Below, piece after piece: positions 17,104 through 26,876 of a stretch of 64,000 bases of DNA. The notes beneath the pieces were generated by a model, which searched no databases, was not told the origin of the DNA, and worked only from the letters and a program-made list of their open reading frames with translations. The DNA is from Pseudomonadota bacterium (GTDB lineage Bacteria > Pseudomonadota > Gammaproteobacteria > Burkholderiales > Burkholderiaceae_D), in assembly GCA_023449275.1 (NCBI GenBank), contig JAEXJM010000004.1:1-64000 (forward strand). The letters run 5' to 3'. The stretch's first letter is position 1. Each line of letters opens with the position of its first letter. Made by a program: the position numbers and the translations under genes.

Positions 17104-20100
17104 GCTTTTAAGACCTCTTCTGAAAAGTTTGCAGCATCGTTGATATCCACGGTCACAATACGGGAAACCCCCTGCTCCTGCATCGTCACGCCAACCAGTT
17201 CTTCTGCCATTTCCATTGCAATTCTATTATGGGAAATATATAAAAATTGCGTTTGTGACGACATCTTCGTCACCATATTGCTAAAACGTTCCGTATTGGC
17301 ATCATCCAGAGGTGCATCCACCTCGTCCAGCAGACAAAACGGCGCCGGATTCAGCTTGAACAACGAAAAAACCAATGCTATCGCGGTCAGCGCTTTTTCT
17401 CCACCCGACAACAGGTGAATTGTCGCATTTTTTTTGCCCGGTGGCTGGGCCATGATCTGGATTCCGGCATCCAGAATTTCCTCTCCGGTCATACTCAACT
17501 GTGCATGACCGCCACCGAAGAGTACCGGAAAAAGTTCATCCAGGGACCGATTGACCTGATCGAACGTATTTTTCAGAAGGCTTCTCGTCTCCCTGTCGAT
17601 ACGCCGGATGGCGTCTTCCAGTGTCGCAATCGCATCTGTCAAATCCTGAAACTGGTCTTCCAGATATTTCTTCCGGCGACTGGCCTCGTCCAATTCAATG
17701 GCGGCGCCGAGATTGACCGGCCCCAGACCGTCAATTTCCCCATTCAGCCTGGAAATCCTCGACTGGAAAGCGGAAACGCTCGCCCCTTCCGGCAACATCC
17801 CGTTCAATGCGGCAATATCGGCTCCCGATTCAGTCAATTTCTGATCGAATTGCTCGACATTGATCCGTGCAGCCTGCTCTTTCAGCTGTACTGCCACTAT
17901 TTTATCCCGTTGAGGCTGCAAACTTCTCTCTATCTGGAGCCTTCTTTCCATCAAAGTCCTTAACTGTTGAGCGAGATCATCCAGATGCTGCCGTGACTGG
18001 ACGAGCGCCTCTTCCTGCGCCATGCGCGTTTCAAGCAATACCTGAAGATTTTCCTGTGCGACCCTGTCGTCCAGATCCTGCAATTCGAGTTGTCCCTCAT
18101 TGAGGCTGCCGGAAACCATCCGGATTTGTTTTTCAGCCGTTTCTATCTGCCGTGCCAGTTCGTCCAGACGCTTTGCAAGTGCCCGTTCGTCATACCCGGC
18201 CTGTTGTGCCTCCCGTTCTGCCTGATGCACTTTTTCACGTAACGTCCTGAGTTCATCCTCCTTGCCAGTAACCGTTTCCAGAAAATCGGCCTCTTTCTGC
18301 TGCCATTCCCCCAGAATCATATCCAGCTCTTCAAGCCGTTTTTCTTCTTCGGCAAGATGGATTTCCTTTTCCTGCCGGAACGCTTCCAGTTCAGCCAATG
18401 CCGTTTCCATTTGCTCGTTCTGGTCGTGGTATCGACGGCTCAACTCTTCCAGTTTCAGGATTTTCATCTGGAACTCATGAATGCGCTGAACCTCTTCACT
18501 CGCCTGCAAATGAATCCGCTGTATGGTCGAATTCAGTTCTTTCAGACGCAGTTCGGATTCCCGGAATTCTTCACCCAGATGCGATTGACGTAACCTGTTT
18601 TCCTGACGGGATTGCTCAAGCCTCGTTATCTCCTGCTGGCGTGAAAAGACCCCTTCATTCTCGGACTCAACCGCAAAGAAGCGAACACTGTACCGGTCGA
18701 CAACATGGCCTTCCGGCAAAATGAAACACCCCCCTACAGGAAGATTTTCCCGCTGCGACAGTGCTTCCCCCATCGTACCGATGACATAAACACCATGAAG
18801 CCAGTTTTCCAGAACGGTTTTCATCCGGTCGTTTCTGTATTCGATCCGCCCTGATAACAAATCGAACGGCTGATGCGTTTCTTTCACATGGCCATTTCCT
18901 GCGGCTGCGACAGTGAAAAAACAGGTTTTGACCGGGGGCATATCCTTCAAAAAAGATTCCGTCCATTCCAGCGTGGACAGTCCCAATGCGCGTATCCGCT
19001 CCATCAAAACCGATTCCAGCGCTGTTTCCCAACCGGCTTCTATCCGGATATCCTGCCACAGGGGATTAAAATCCCCCAACCCGTGCCTGTCCAGCCAGAC
19101 CTGTGCTTTTCCGGCCCCCTGCGCCTTTTCCTGAATCTGTTGCAGGGCATCCAGGCGGGCGTCTTCCTGCATGCAAACAGAATTGCAATCATCCAGCCGC
19201 TTCCGGATTTCAAGCACACTCCCTTCAAACTCCGGTACAAGATCACGCTGCGACTCCTCATTCAAACGAAGTTCTTCCAGATGTTGCTCGGCTTCGGCCT
19301 TTTCCTGCCGGAGAAAAGCCAGTTCCTCCATATCGGGAACATCGATTCTCTCCTTTTGCGAAACCAGTTTTTCCCGCCGTAACTGGCAATCGGAAAGGCT
19401 TGCCGTCAAATTCTTGTGATTGGCGGACGCCACGGCAATCTGCTGCCGTGTCTGCATAACCCGGTCATGAATTTCCTGCGCCTGCTCTTTCAGGATATCC
19501 AGTTCACTCTCGACAGTCGGTAATTCCTCTTTCTGTTGCCGGTAGAATTCCTCTGAAATTTCCTTCTGTTGCGATATTTCGAGGAGTTTTTCTTTCCCTT
19601 CGCTGACTTCATCGACAAAAGACCGGATCTGCTTCGTCCACTGGTCTTTCTGCTCGGTATAGGAAACGATCTGTGCCTGCAGGCGTTTTCTGGAATCGAT
19701 AACATAACGGATCTGCGCCTCAAGGCTGCCGATCTCGGCATTCGTCCGATACAGCTCGCCCTGAGCGTTATGTACGCTTTCATTGGCGAAATCGTGAATC
19801 TGCCTGAGTTTTTCGAGTTCCGCCTCGAGCCTGAACATATCGGCCGACAACATTTCCAGAACGGTCTGTTCTTTCTCGATCTCGAAGGCCAGTTCGGATT
19901 GCTCTTTCAGGCTGATTTTCTTTTGCAACAGCCACAACAGTTTCTGCTGTTTTTCCTGTGTATCTTTCAACTGGTGGTAACGCTCCGCCAGATCAGCCTG
20001 AACTTTCAGCTTTTCAAGGCTCTGGTCAAGTTCATGAAGGATGTCGGATACGCGGTTCAGGTTTTCACGGGTATCGAAAAGACGGTTCTCCGTTTCCCTG

Positions 20101-20630
20101 CGGCGCTCCCGGTACTTGGAAACCCCGGCCGCTTCCTCCAGGAACGTCCGCAATTCTTCGGGACGGGCTTCGATAATGCGGGCAATCATGCCCTGCCCGA
20201 TAATGGCATACGCTCTCGGGCCGAGGCCGGTTCCCAGAAAAATGTCCTGGATATCCCTGCGCCTGACCGCTACGTTATTGATGAAATACGTCGAGCCGCC
20301 TTCCCGGGTCAGAACGCGTTTGACAGCCAGTTCGCCATATTGGCCCCATTGTCCACCGATCCTGCCATCCGTATTGTCGAAAATGAGTTCAACCGACGCC
20401 CTTCCGGCCGGCTTGCGTTGTGTCGTGCCATTGAAAATAACGTCGTGCATCGACTCACCGCGCAATTCCGAGGCACGTGATTCTCCCAGCACCCACCTGA
20501 CTGCATCGATGATATTCGATTTTCCACACCCGTTCGGCCCGACAACGCCGACCAGCTTTCCATTGACCCGGATTGTCGTGGGATCGACAAACGACTTGAA
20601 GCCCGACAATTTAATGGCTGTTAATTGCAC
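17100..20630 (-). CDS. smc: Chromosome partition protein Smc
   Basis: Smc is the ATPase core of the bacterial condensin complex, which compacts and separates chromosomes. The product is 1176 residues from a GTG start at 20630, the family's usual length and N-terminus (QLTAIKLSGFKSF). Walker A is GPNGCGKSN at residues 31-38. Two very long coiled coils flank a central hinge (around residues 500-650, with GLGDFNPLWQDI). The ABC signature LLSGGEKAL is near residue 1074, with Walker B CLLDEVDAPLDDANTERF. The open frame extends further upstream to 20744, but that part is not conserved-looking. The partner genes scpA and scpB are not in this window. Confidence 0.96.
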   Translation of the reverse strand: MQLTAIKLSGFKSFVDPTTIRVNGKLVGVVGPNGCGKSNIIDAVRWVLGESRASELRGESMHDVIFNGTTQRKPAGRASVELIFDNTDGRIGGQWGQYGELAVKRVLTREGGSTYFINNVAVRRRDIQDIFLGTGLGPRAYAIIGQGMIARIIEARPEELRTFLEEAAGVSKYRERRRETENRLFDTRENLNRVSDILHELDQSLEKLKVQADLAERYHQLKDTQEKQQKLLWLLQKKISLKEQSELAFEIEKEQTVLEMLSADMFRLEAELEKLRQIHDFANESVHNAQGELYRTNAEIGSLEAQIRYVIDSRKRLQAQIVSYTEQKDQWTKQIRSFVDEVSEGKEKLLEISQQKEISEEFYRQQKEELPTVESELDILKEQAQEIHDRVMQTRQQIAVASANHKNLTASLSDCQLRREKLVSQKERIDVPDMEELAFLRQEKAEAEQHLEELRLNEESQRDLVPEFEGSVLEIRKRLDDCNSVCMQEDARLDALQQIQEKAQGAGKAQVWLDRHGLGDFNPLWQDIRIEAGWETALESVLMERIRALGLSTLEWTESFLKDMPPVKTCFFTVAAAGNGHVKETHQPFDLLSGRIEYRNDRMKTVLENWLHGVYVIGTMGEALSQRENLPVGGCFILPEGHVVDRYSVRFFAVESENEGVFSRQQEITRLEQSRQENRLRQSHLGEEFRESELRLKELNSTIQRIHLQASEEVQRIHEFQMKILKLEELSRRYHDQNEQMETALAELEAFRQEKEIHLAEEEKRLEELDMILGEWQQKEADFLETVTGKEDELRTLREKVHQAEREAQQAGYDERALAKRLDELARQIETAEKQIRMVSGSLNEGQLELQDLDDRVAQENLQVLLETRMAQEEALVQSRQHLDDLAQQLRTLMERRLQIERSLQPQRDKIVAVQLKEQAARINVEQFDQKLTESGADIAALNGMLPEGASVSAFQSRISRLNGEIDGLGPVNLGAAIELDEASRRKKYLEDQFQDLTDAIATLEDAIRRIDRETRSLLKNTFDQVNRSLDELFPVLFGGGHAQLSMTGEEILDAGIQIMAQPPGKKNATIHLLSGGEKALTAIALVFSLFKLNPAPFCLLDEVDAPLDDANTERFSNMVTKMSSQTQFLYISHNRIAMEMAEELVGVTMQEQGVSRIVTVDINDAANFSEEVLKA

Positions 20631-20868
20631 AGATAAAAGTCTTTCTTCGTTAAAGGCATCATCATAACATTCGTGCCAGATCGCCAGAAAACAAATCGGC
20701 AGAAATATTAACCGTTTCCATCGATATTCTGCCTGAAAAAACAAACTTCGCTTTCAGAATAAACAATCCATCTTAACTATTTGCCTTTACGCAGTTTTTT
20801 TCCATTTTTTGATTCTTGAAAACACACTTTTTTTGTATACTGGACGAACTTATTCAAAGGAGTGCGAC

Positions 20869-22062
20869 ATGCATAAAATCAAAAGTGGACTGCTATCACT
20901 CGTCATTCTCTGTATCTGCATTGCGCCACTTGGGTTTGCTGCGGCCAAGAAGGTCAACAAGACTCCAAAGAAAGCGGCATCGGTCAGGATTGCCCCTGCC
21001 CAGAAGAAAGGCAAGGCCACCGCTCCGGTTGCCGGACAGAAAACCGGCCGGAAGGCCGGAACGAAGCAGAAAACGAATATCAGGGAAGCCAGAAGCAGCA
21101 AGAGCAGCCAGAACAGAAAAATCGTCACGGTCCGCTCCGGCAAGATCGTTTCCAGAAAGTTGGCCATGCATGACCGCAGACGCTCTCATGGGAAAGCATA
21201 CGGTATAAGGCGTGTTTCGCTGCGGTCTGTACCGCGCCTCATCCCCCGTTTCTCCGCAGGCGACCTGGCAGGCCTGCAAAATACACCCGATCCTCTCTCC
21301 CTGAGATCGAACGCCGCATTGATCGTCGATGAGTCCAGACTCGAAATCCTTTTCGAGAAAAACGCGAATATCGCCCTGCCAATGGCCTCCGTCACCAAAC
21401 TGATGACCGCTCTGGTTGTCGTGGAATCGATGCAGGACATGAATGAAATCCTTGAAATCACACAGGATGATGTCGATACCCTCAAGCATACCGGTTCACG
21501 CCTGCGAGTCGGCACCCGCATGAGCCGTGGCAATCTGCTCCATCTGGCCTTGATGAGTTCTGAAAACCGTGCCGCCGCCGCATTGGGCCGGAATTATCCG
21601 GGTGGTCTGAAAGCTTTCGTCTCGGCGATGAACATGAAGGCCCAAGTACTGGGCATGTCCGATTCCTATTATGTGGACTCCAGCGGGCTGTCCAGTGGCA
21701 ACATCGCTAGCGCCCGGGATCTGGCAAAACTGGTCATGGCCGCTTCCCAGTATCCGATCCTGAGAAAATATTCCACTGACACCCATCATTCGGTCGATGA
21801 CGGTTTGCATGAGCTCCAGTATGGTTCGACCAATGTGCTTGTCCATAACCCGAACTGGCAAATCCAGTTGCAGAAAACAGGTTACATTTCAGAAGCCGGA
21901 CAATGCCTGGTCATGAAAGCCATTATCGATGGACGTCCCATCGTGATGATATTCCTCGATTCGAAAGGCAAGGGTTCCCGTATTGCCGATGCACAGAAAA
22001 TACGGAACTGGCTGACCCAGTCTCCTGACCAGCAGATTGCCAGCAACGAACCGAACGTCTGA
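20869..22062 (+). CDS. pbpG: D-alanyl-D-alanine endopeptidase, PBP7 type
   Basis: This periplasmic serine peptidase cuts peptidoglycan cross-links. It has a signal peptide (VILCICIAPLGFAAA) and the three S11 motifs: SVTK near residue 172 (catalytic Ser and Lys), SSEN near 228, and KTG near 335. The start at 20869 follows AAAGGAG. Between the signal peptide and catalytic domain lie about 100 residues that are extremely rich in Lys and Arg, longer and more basic than the family usually has. A strong terminator follows the stop. Confidence 0.92.
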   Translation: MHKIKSGLLSLVILCICIAPLGFAAAKKVNKTPKKAASVRIAPAQKKGKATAPVAGQKTGRKAGTKQKTNIREARSSKSSQNRKIVTVRSGKIVSRKLAMHDRRRSHGKAYGIRRVSLRSVPRLIPRFSAGDLAGLQNTPDPLSLRSNAALIVDESRLEILFEKNANIALPMASVTKLMTALVVVESMQDMNEILEITQDDVDTLKHTGSRLRVGTRMSRGNLLHLALMSSENRAAAALGRNYPGGLKAFVSAMNMKAQVLGMSDSYYVDSSGLSSGNIASARDLAKLVMAASQYPILRKYSTDTHHSVDDGLHELQYGSTNVLVHNPNWQIQLQKTGYISEAGQCLVMKAIIDGRPIVMIFLDSKGKGSRIADAQKIRNWLTQSPDQQIASNEPNV

Positions 22063-22076
22063 ATCATCACTCCATC

Positions 22077-22108
22077 AAAAAAGCCGACTTTTTGAAGTCG
22101 GCTTTTTT
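22077..22108. terminator. Two-way terminator shared by pbpG and purA
   Basis: AAAAAAGCCGACTT and AAGTCGGCTTTTTT form a perfect 14-base stem with a four-base loop, with a T-run on either strand. It lies 15 bases after the pbpG stop and 44 bases after the purA stop. Confidence 0.92.
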
Positions 22109-22151
22109 GATGCCCGGTTTGTACGTTCCGGGCAAAAACGTCTGGCGAAAA

Positions 22152-23453
22152 TCAGCCTTTGAACGGATGGCGCAGAACCAGCGTTTCTTCACGGTCAGGC
22201 CCGGTTGAAACCATATCGACCGGTTTGCCGACCAATTCCTCGATCCGCTTGATATAAGCCTGTGCGTTGGCTGGCAAGGCATCCATCGATTTGGTGCCGA
22301 TGGTGTTTTCTTTCCAGCCCGGCATTTCCTCGTAGATCGGTTCGCAACGGGATGCATCCTCACTATTGGATGGGAAAATCGAAATTTCCTTGCCATCCAT
22401 CTTGTAGCCGACACAGATCCTGATCGTTTCCAGACCGTCCAGAACATCCAGTTTGGTCAGACACAAGCCGCTCAGTCCATTCAGTTGTGCCGAACGACGC
22501 AGCAAGGCGGCATCAAACCAGCCACAACGGCGTGGACGACCCGTCACCGTACCGAATTCCATGCCGACGACGGACAGATGCTTCCCGACCCCTTCTTCCG
22601 TGGACAGTTCGGACGGGAATGGACCGGAACCGACACGGGTCGTATAGACCTTCGTTATGCCCAGAATGTAGTTCAGCATGCCAGGCCCGATACCGGCGCC
22701 AGCAGCAGCATTGCCTGCCACACAGTTGCTGGACGTGACATAGGGGTAAGTGCCATGATCGACATCGAGCAGGCTGCCCTGTGCGCCTTCGAAGAGCAGA
22801 TTCGAACCGGATTCATAAGCCCTGTTCAATTCAGTTGACACATCGGCGATCATCGGCTTGATACGATCGACGATTGCCAGTGTGTCATTCAGTGTTTTCT
22901 GATAGCTGACCGGCTCGACCTTGAGGTAATTTTCCAGAACGAAATTATGGTAATCCATGTTCTGTTTGAGTTTTTCGGCAAAGGCCTCCGGATTCAGCAG
23001 GTCAGCAACCCGGATGGCACGGCGTGCGACCTTGTCTTCATAAGCCGGGCCGATACCTTTGCCGGTGGTACCGATCTTGGCATCACCGCGTCTCAATTCA
23101 CGGGCCAGATCCAGAGCGACGTGGTAAGGCAGAATGATCGGACAGGCATCTGAAATTTTCAGACGCGAGGTGACTTCGATTCCTACCGCTTCCAGTTTGT
23201 CGATTTCTCTCAACAGGTCTGGAAGGGAAAGTACACAGCCATTGCCGATGTAACAGGCTACACCCGGACGCATGATGCCGGATGGAATCAGCTGCAACGC
23301 CGTTTTCTGTCCACCGATGACCAGTGTATGTCCGGCATTATGACCGCCCTGAAAGCGGACGACGCCTTGTGCGTGATCCGTCAACCAGTCGACGACCTTG
23401 CCTTTTCCTTCATCACCCCATTGAGTACCGACTACTATAACGTTTCTGGCCAT
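22152..23453 (-). CDS. purA: Adenylosuccinate synthetase
   Basis: PurA joins IMP and aspartate using GTP, the first committed step to AMP. The 433-residue length and N-terminus are typical: VVGTQWGDEGKGKVVDWL holds the GDEGKGK P-loop with catalytic Asp, then HNAGHT with catalytic His near residue 41. Further motifs GTTGKGIGPAYEDK and FEGAQGSLLDVDHGTYP bind IMP and GTP. It lies seven bases after hisZ, as in many betaproteobacteria. Confidence 0.98.
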   Translation of the reverse strand: MARNVIVVGTQWGDEGKGKVVDWLTDHAQGVVRFQGGHNAGHTLVIGGQKTALQLIPSGIMRPGVACYIGNGCVLSLPDLLREIDKLEAVGIEVTSRLKISDACPIILPYHVALDLARELRRGDAKIGTTGKGIGPAYEDKVARRAIRVADLLNPEAFAEKLKQNMDYHNFVLENYLKVEPVSYQKTLNDTLAIVDRIKPMIADVSTELNRAYESGSNLLFEGAQGSLLDVDHGTYPYVTSSNCVAGNAAAGAGIGPGMLNYILGITKVYTTRVGSGPFPSELSTEEGVGKHLSVVGMEFGTVTGRPRRCGWFDAALLRRSAQLNGLSGLCLTKLDVLDGLETIRICVGYKMDGKEISIFPSNSEDASRCEPIYEEMPGWKENTIGTKSMDALPANAQAYIKRIEELVGKPVDMVSTGPDREETLVLRHPFKG

Positions 23454-23459
23454 ATCTAT

Positions 23460-24626
23460 TTACTCATCTTTACTTACAGTTTTCACGATCCAATTTCCGG
23501 TAGCCGCATCGCAAACCAGCTCGCGATCGCAAACGAATTCGTCATGTTCGGATTTGGCACCCGGCAATTCATAAACTACCAGTTCACCCGCTTTTCTCAA
23601 TTCCCTGATTGCCTGACGGCATTTTCCATCATTGTTCCAGGGAGCGAGAATTGCACGCCGTTTTTGCGGAGCAGGCAACAGTCTTGCCAATTCACGCAAG
23701 TCCATGGAAAAACCTGTCGCCGGACGGGAACGCCCGAAAGCTTCGGCAACATGATCATACCGGCCGCCACGTGCAAGCGCATTCGGCAATCCGGGTACAT
23801 AAGCGGCAAACATCACGCCGCTGTGATAATGATATCCGTGCATGTCCGCCAGATCGATTGTAACCCGACCGCACTCTGCCTGACCAGCCAGATATTCCAG
23901 TTCATTCAATGCTTTTTCGATTCCCTCGTTTGCAGGAAGGACTTTTCTGGCCTCTGCCAGCACACTGATATCGCCATACATGTCCGGCAAGGCCAGCAGG
24001 GCATTGCGGGTATCTTCATGAAAACCCCTGGTCAGCTCGATCAGGCCAGGCATATCCTTGGTTTCCAGCAGGTCGAAAAGCTGCGCCTCGAATATCTGGG
24101 CAAGCGGATCGGTTGCGATAAGGGCTTTCAGCACACCGACATGGCTCAGGTCGAGACATACTCCGGTAATGTTGGCCGCTTTAAGAGAAGCCAGCGCCAG
24201 ATCCTGAATCTCGGCATCCGCCTCGATGCCCGGATAACCGAAGATCTCGGCGCCGATCTGCAAGGGCTCACGGGTAGCCTGCAATCCGGACGGACGGGTA
24301 TGCAAAATACTGCCGGCATAACACAAACGGGTCACGGAATTCCGGTTCAGAAGATGCGCGTCGATCCGGGCGACCTGTGTCGTCATGTCGGCACGAATGC
24401 CCATCGTACGGCCTGAGAGCTGATCGATCAGCTTGAAGGTATAGATTTCCGTATCCTGTCCGACCCCCGTCAGCAGGGACTCAAGATACTCCAGCATCGG
24501 AGGGACAACCAGTTCATAGCCATATGAACGAAATGCGTCAAGGACCTTACGCCTGATTTCTTCCATTTTCCGTGCTTCGGCAGGAAGAACGTCAGCAATA
24601 AATTCCGGTAAAAGCCAGTTAGGCAT
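23460..24626 (-). CDS. hisZ: ATP phosphoribosyltransferase regulatory subunit
   Basis: HisZ resembles the catalytic core of histidyl-tRNA synthetase but does not charge tRNA. It forms the active ATP phosphoribosyltransferase with the short form of HisG, the first enzyme of histidine synthesis. The 388-residue product starts NWLLPEFIADVLPAEARKME and contains the class II-like motifs LVVPPMLEYLESLLTG and MGIRADMTTQVARIDAH. The C-terminal anticodon-binding domain of HisRS is absent. The gene sits between hflC and purA; hisG is not in the window. Confidence 0.93.
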   Translation of the reverse strand: MPNWLLPEFIADVLPAEARKMEEIRRKVLDAFRSYGYELVVPPMLEYLESLLTGVGQDTEIYTFKLIDQLSGRTMGIRADMTTQVARIDAHLLNRNSVTRLCYAGSILHTRPSGLQATREPLQIGAEIFGYPGIEADAEIQDLALASLKAANITGVCLDLSHVGVLKALIATDPLAQIFEAQLFDLLETKDMPGLIELTRGFHEDTRNALLALPDMYGDISVLAEARKVLPANEGIEKALNELEYLAGQAECGRVTIDLADMHGYHYHSGVMFAAYVPGLPNALARGGRYDHVAEAFGRSRPATGFSMDLRELARLLPAPQKRRAILAPWNNDGKCRQAIRELRKAGELVVYELPGAKSEHDEFVCDRELVCDAATGNWIVKTVSKDE

Positions 24627-24690
24627 GATTGTTATTCAGCAAAAAAGTTAAATGATAATACGGACTCGCGTCTTTACGTTGCAAAAAGCT

Positions 24691-25563
24691 TTATTTTTCG
24701 CCTTTTGGGTTTTTCATGTAACGGAAAAATTCCGATGAGGGATCCACGACCAGAACATCCTTCTTGTCCCTGAAACTTTCGCGGTAAGCCTGAAGGCTTC
24801 GGTAAAAACGGAAAAACTCGGGATTCGTGCTGAAAGCCTGCGCATAAATCCTCGAAGCCTTCGCATCGCCTTCACCCTTGATTTTTTCCGCATCACGAAA
24901 CGCCTCGGCCAGTATCACCGTCCGTTGCTTTTCGGCATCGGCGCGGATTTTTTCCGATTCCGCCTCACCCGTCGATCTCAGTTCATTGGCAACCCGTGTC
25001 CGCTCCGATTTCATCCGCTCGAAAACCGAATTGTTGATCTGGTCGACGTAACGGACGCGCTTCAGGCGGACATCGATGATCTGGACACCGATATGCTGCG
25101 TTTCGCCGGCAATCCGTTTCTTGATGGCATCCATGAACTCGGTACGGTCACCGGAAATAACCTGGGCTACCGTCCGTTTGGTGATTTCGTCATTCAGGGC
25201 AGCCTTGATGATCTGGACCATCCTGTCCTGCGCCCGCTGTTCATCGCCGCCGAAACTGACATAAAACAGTCTCGGATCGACAATACGCCATTTGACGTAG
25301 GAATCGACCAGAATATTCATTTTTTCGGCGGTAATGATACGGTCGGATTCATGTGTTTCCGTCGACTGGATACGTTTGTCCAGAAAGAGCACGCTCTGGA
25401 GAGGCGACGGCAGCTTGAAATACAGGCCGGGTTCCTCGACCACGTCTTTCAGCTCACCCATTCCGAAAATGATGGCGGTCTGGCGCTGGTCGACGACGAA
25501 CATGCCCGTACTGACCGTCAGGACTGTCAGTATGATGACAAGAAGACCAAAAATGTAACGCAT
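24691..25563 (-). CDS. hflC: FtsH protease modulator HflC
   Basis: HflC is a band-7/SPFH membrane protein that assembles with HflK around the FtsH protease and limits its action. The 290-residue product has one N-terminal helix (YIFGLLVIILTVLTVSTGMFVV) followed by an SPFH domain (VDQRQTAIIFGMGELKDVV, then SDRIITAEKMNILVDSYVKW). Its ATG overlaps the hflK stop by one base (TAATG), indicating coupled translation. Confidence 0.95.
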   Translation of the reverse strand: MRYIFGLLVIILTVLTVSTGMFVVDQRQTAIIFGMGELKDVVEEPGLYFKLPSPLQSVLFLDKRIQSTETHESDRIITAEKMNILVDSYVKWRIVDPRLFYVSFGGDEQRAQDRMVQIIKAALNDEITKRTVAQVISGDRTEFMDAIKKRIAGETQHIGVQIIDVRLKRVRYVDQINNSVFERMKSERTRVANELRSTGEAESEKIRADAEKQRTVILAEAFRDAEKIKGEGDAKASRIYAQAFSTNPEFFRFYRSLQAYRESFRDKKDVLVVDPSSEFFRYMKNPKGEK

Positions 25564-26816
25564 TATCGTCCTCCTCTCGACCGGTCTTCACGAACACGCG
25601 AGCTTTCATGATCTCGATTCGATCCGGATGATGTTTCCGATGACGAACTCCAGGCATTATTGCCCGAAGAATTCGAACTTCCGGTTTGGGAAATCAGTTT
25701 GTCCAGCGGCAAGTACAATAGCTGATTGCCTTTTTTGGAATCAACCATCAGTTTGGTCGTATTGGAGAAAATTTCCTGCATCGTCTCGAGATACATTCTG
25801 TCCCTCGTGACTGCCGGTGCCTTCTGATACTCCCGGACAATCTGTCTGAAGCGTGCGGTATCCCCTTCTGCATTCGCAATCACCTGCTGCCGGTAGCCTT
25901 CGGCTTCTTCTTTCAGGCGTGCGGCAGCGCCGCGCGCTTTCGGTACCACCGCGTTGGCATAAGCCTGTCCCTCGTTCTTCAGGCGCTCACGATCCTGCCC
26001 CGCTTTCACGGCATCGTCAAAGGCGGCCTGGACTTCTTCCGGTGGCTGGACACCCTGCATGGTGACACTGGTCACCATCACGCCGGAATGGTACTGGTCG
26101 AAAATCTGCTGCATGAGTTTCTGCGCCTCGGTTGCGATCTGGTCGCGTCCCTCATAGAGGACAAAATCCATTTTCTTGCCACCGACCACTTCACGAATGG
26201 CCGTCTCCGCTACCTGCCTGACCATATCTTCCTGATCACGGTTATTGAAAACCCAGTCGGCAGCGTCTTTCAGCTTGTACTGGACAGCGAACTGGATATC
26301 GACGATGTTCTCGTCATTGGTCAGCATCAGGGACTCTTCGAGCCGCTTGTTTTTGAGGGTGGTGTGGTAACCGATTTCAACGGTTCTGACCTGGGATACA
26401 TTGACGACCTCGTGGCTCTGAATGGGCCATGGTTTTCTCCAGTTGAATCCCGGTGAGGCGAAATGGCTGAAACGACCGAACGTCATGACGACACCCGTCT
26501 GGCCTTCCTGCACGACAAAAAAACCGGTAGCCAGCCAGAAAACGGCGGCGATGCCCGATAACAGGCATATGATTATTTTCAGCCCTTTGGTGCCGTTTTC
26601 CCTGTCATTGTATGGATCGTCATCGTCTTCGGGTTTTCGCGGATCATTGCCTTTCTTTTTTCTCCAGAAGAAAAGGCTGTTGACCCGCCTGTTGAAATCC
26701 TTCCACATCTTGTCGAGATCAGGCGGTTTTTCCCGGTCAAAACCATGACCGTGACCAAACAGATCATCACGAAGCGGATCGATTTTTTCTGGATCGTGTA
26801 AAGGGAATGACTGCAT
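25563..26816 (-). CDS. hflK: FtsH protease modulator HflK
   Basis: HflK partners HflC. The 417-residue product has a long hydrophilic N-terminus with a GHGHG patch and an acidic stretch. A single membrane helix (about residues 79-100) and an SPFH domain (VVQEGQTGVVMTFGRF onward, with the GLY/glycine-rich FNWRKPWP segment) follow. The C-terminal tail is low in complexity, rich in Ser, Asn and Arg. The order hflX-hflK-hflC matches the classical hfq operon. Confidence 0.95.
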   Translation of the reverse strand: MQSFPLHDPEKIDPLRDDLFGHGHGFDREKPPDLDKMWKDFNRRVNSLFFWRKKKGNDPRKPEDDDDPYNDRENGTKGLKIIICLLSGIAAVFWLATGFFVVQEGQTGVVMTFGRFSHFASPGFNWRKPWPIQSHEVVNVSQVRTVEIGYHTTLKNKRLEESLMLTNDENIVDIQFAVQYKLKDAADWVFNNRDQEDMVRQVAETAIREVVGGKKMDFVLYEGRDQIATEAQKLMQQIFDQYHSGVMVTSVTMQGVQPPEEVQAAFDDAVKAGQDRERLKNEGQAYANAVVPKARGAAARLKEEAEGYRQQVIANAEGDTARFRQIVREYQKAPAVTRDRMYLETMQEIFSNTTKLMVDSKKGNQLLYLPLDKLISQTGSSNSSGNNAWSSSSETSSGSNRDHESSRVREDRSRGGR

Positions 26817-26876
26817 TTCTCTAATTATGTGAAATGGTTCAAATCAATGACAGGCAGCTCGAAATAATTGTCAGAT

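Noticed and set aside
17415..20667. Several long plus-strand frames opposite smc (up to 303 codons)
   Set aside because: They are antisense to a well-supported smc gene and show no recognisable domain.
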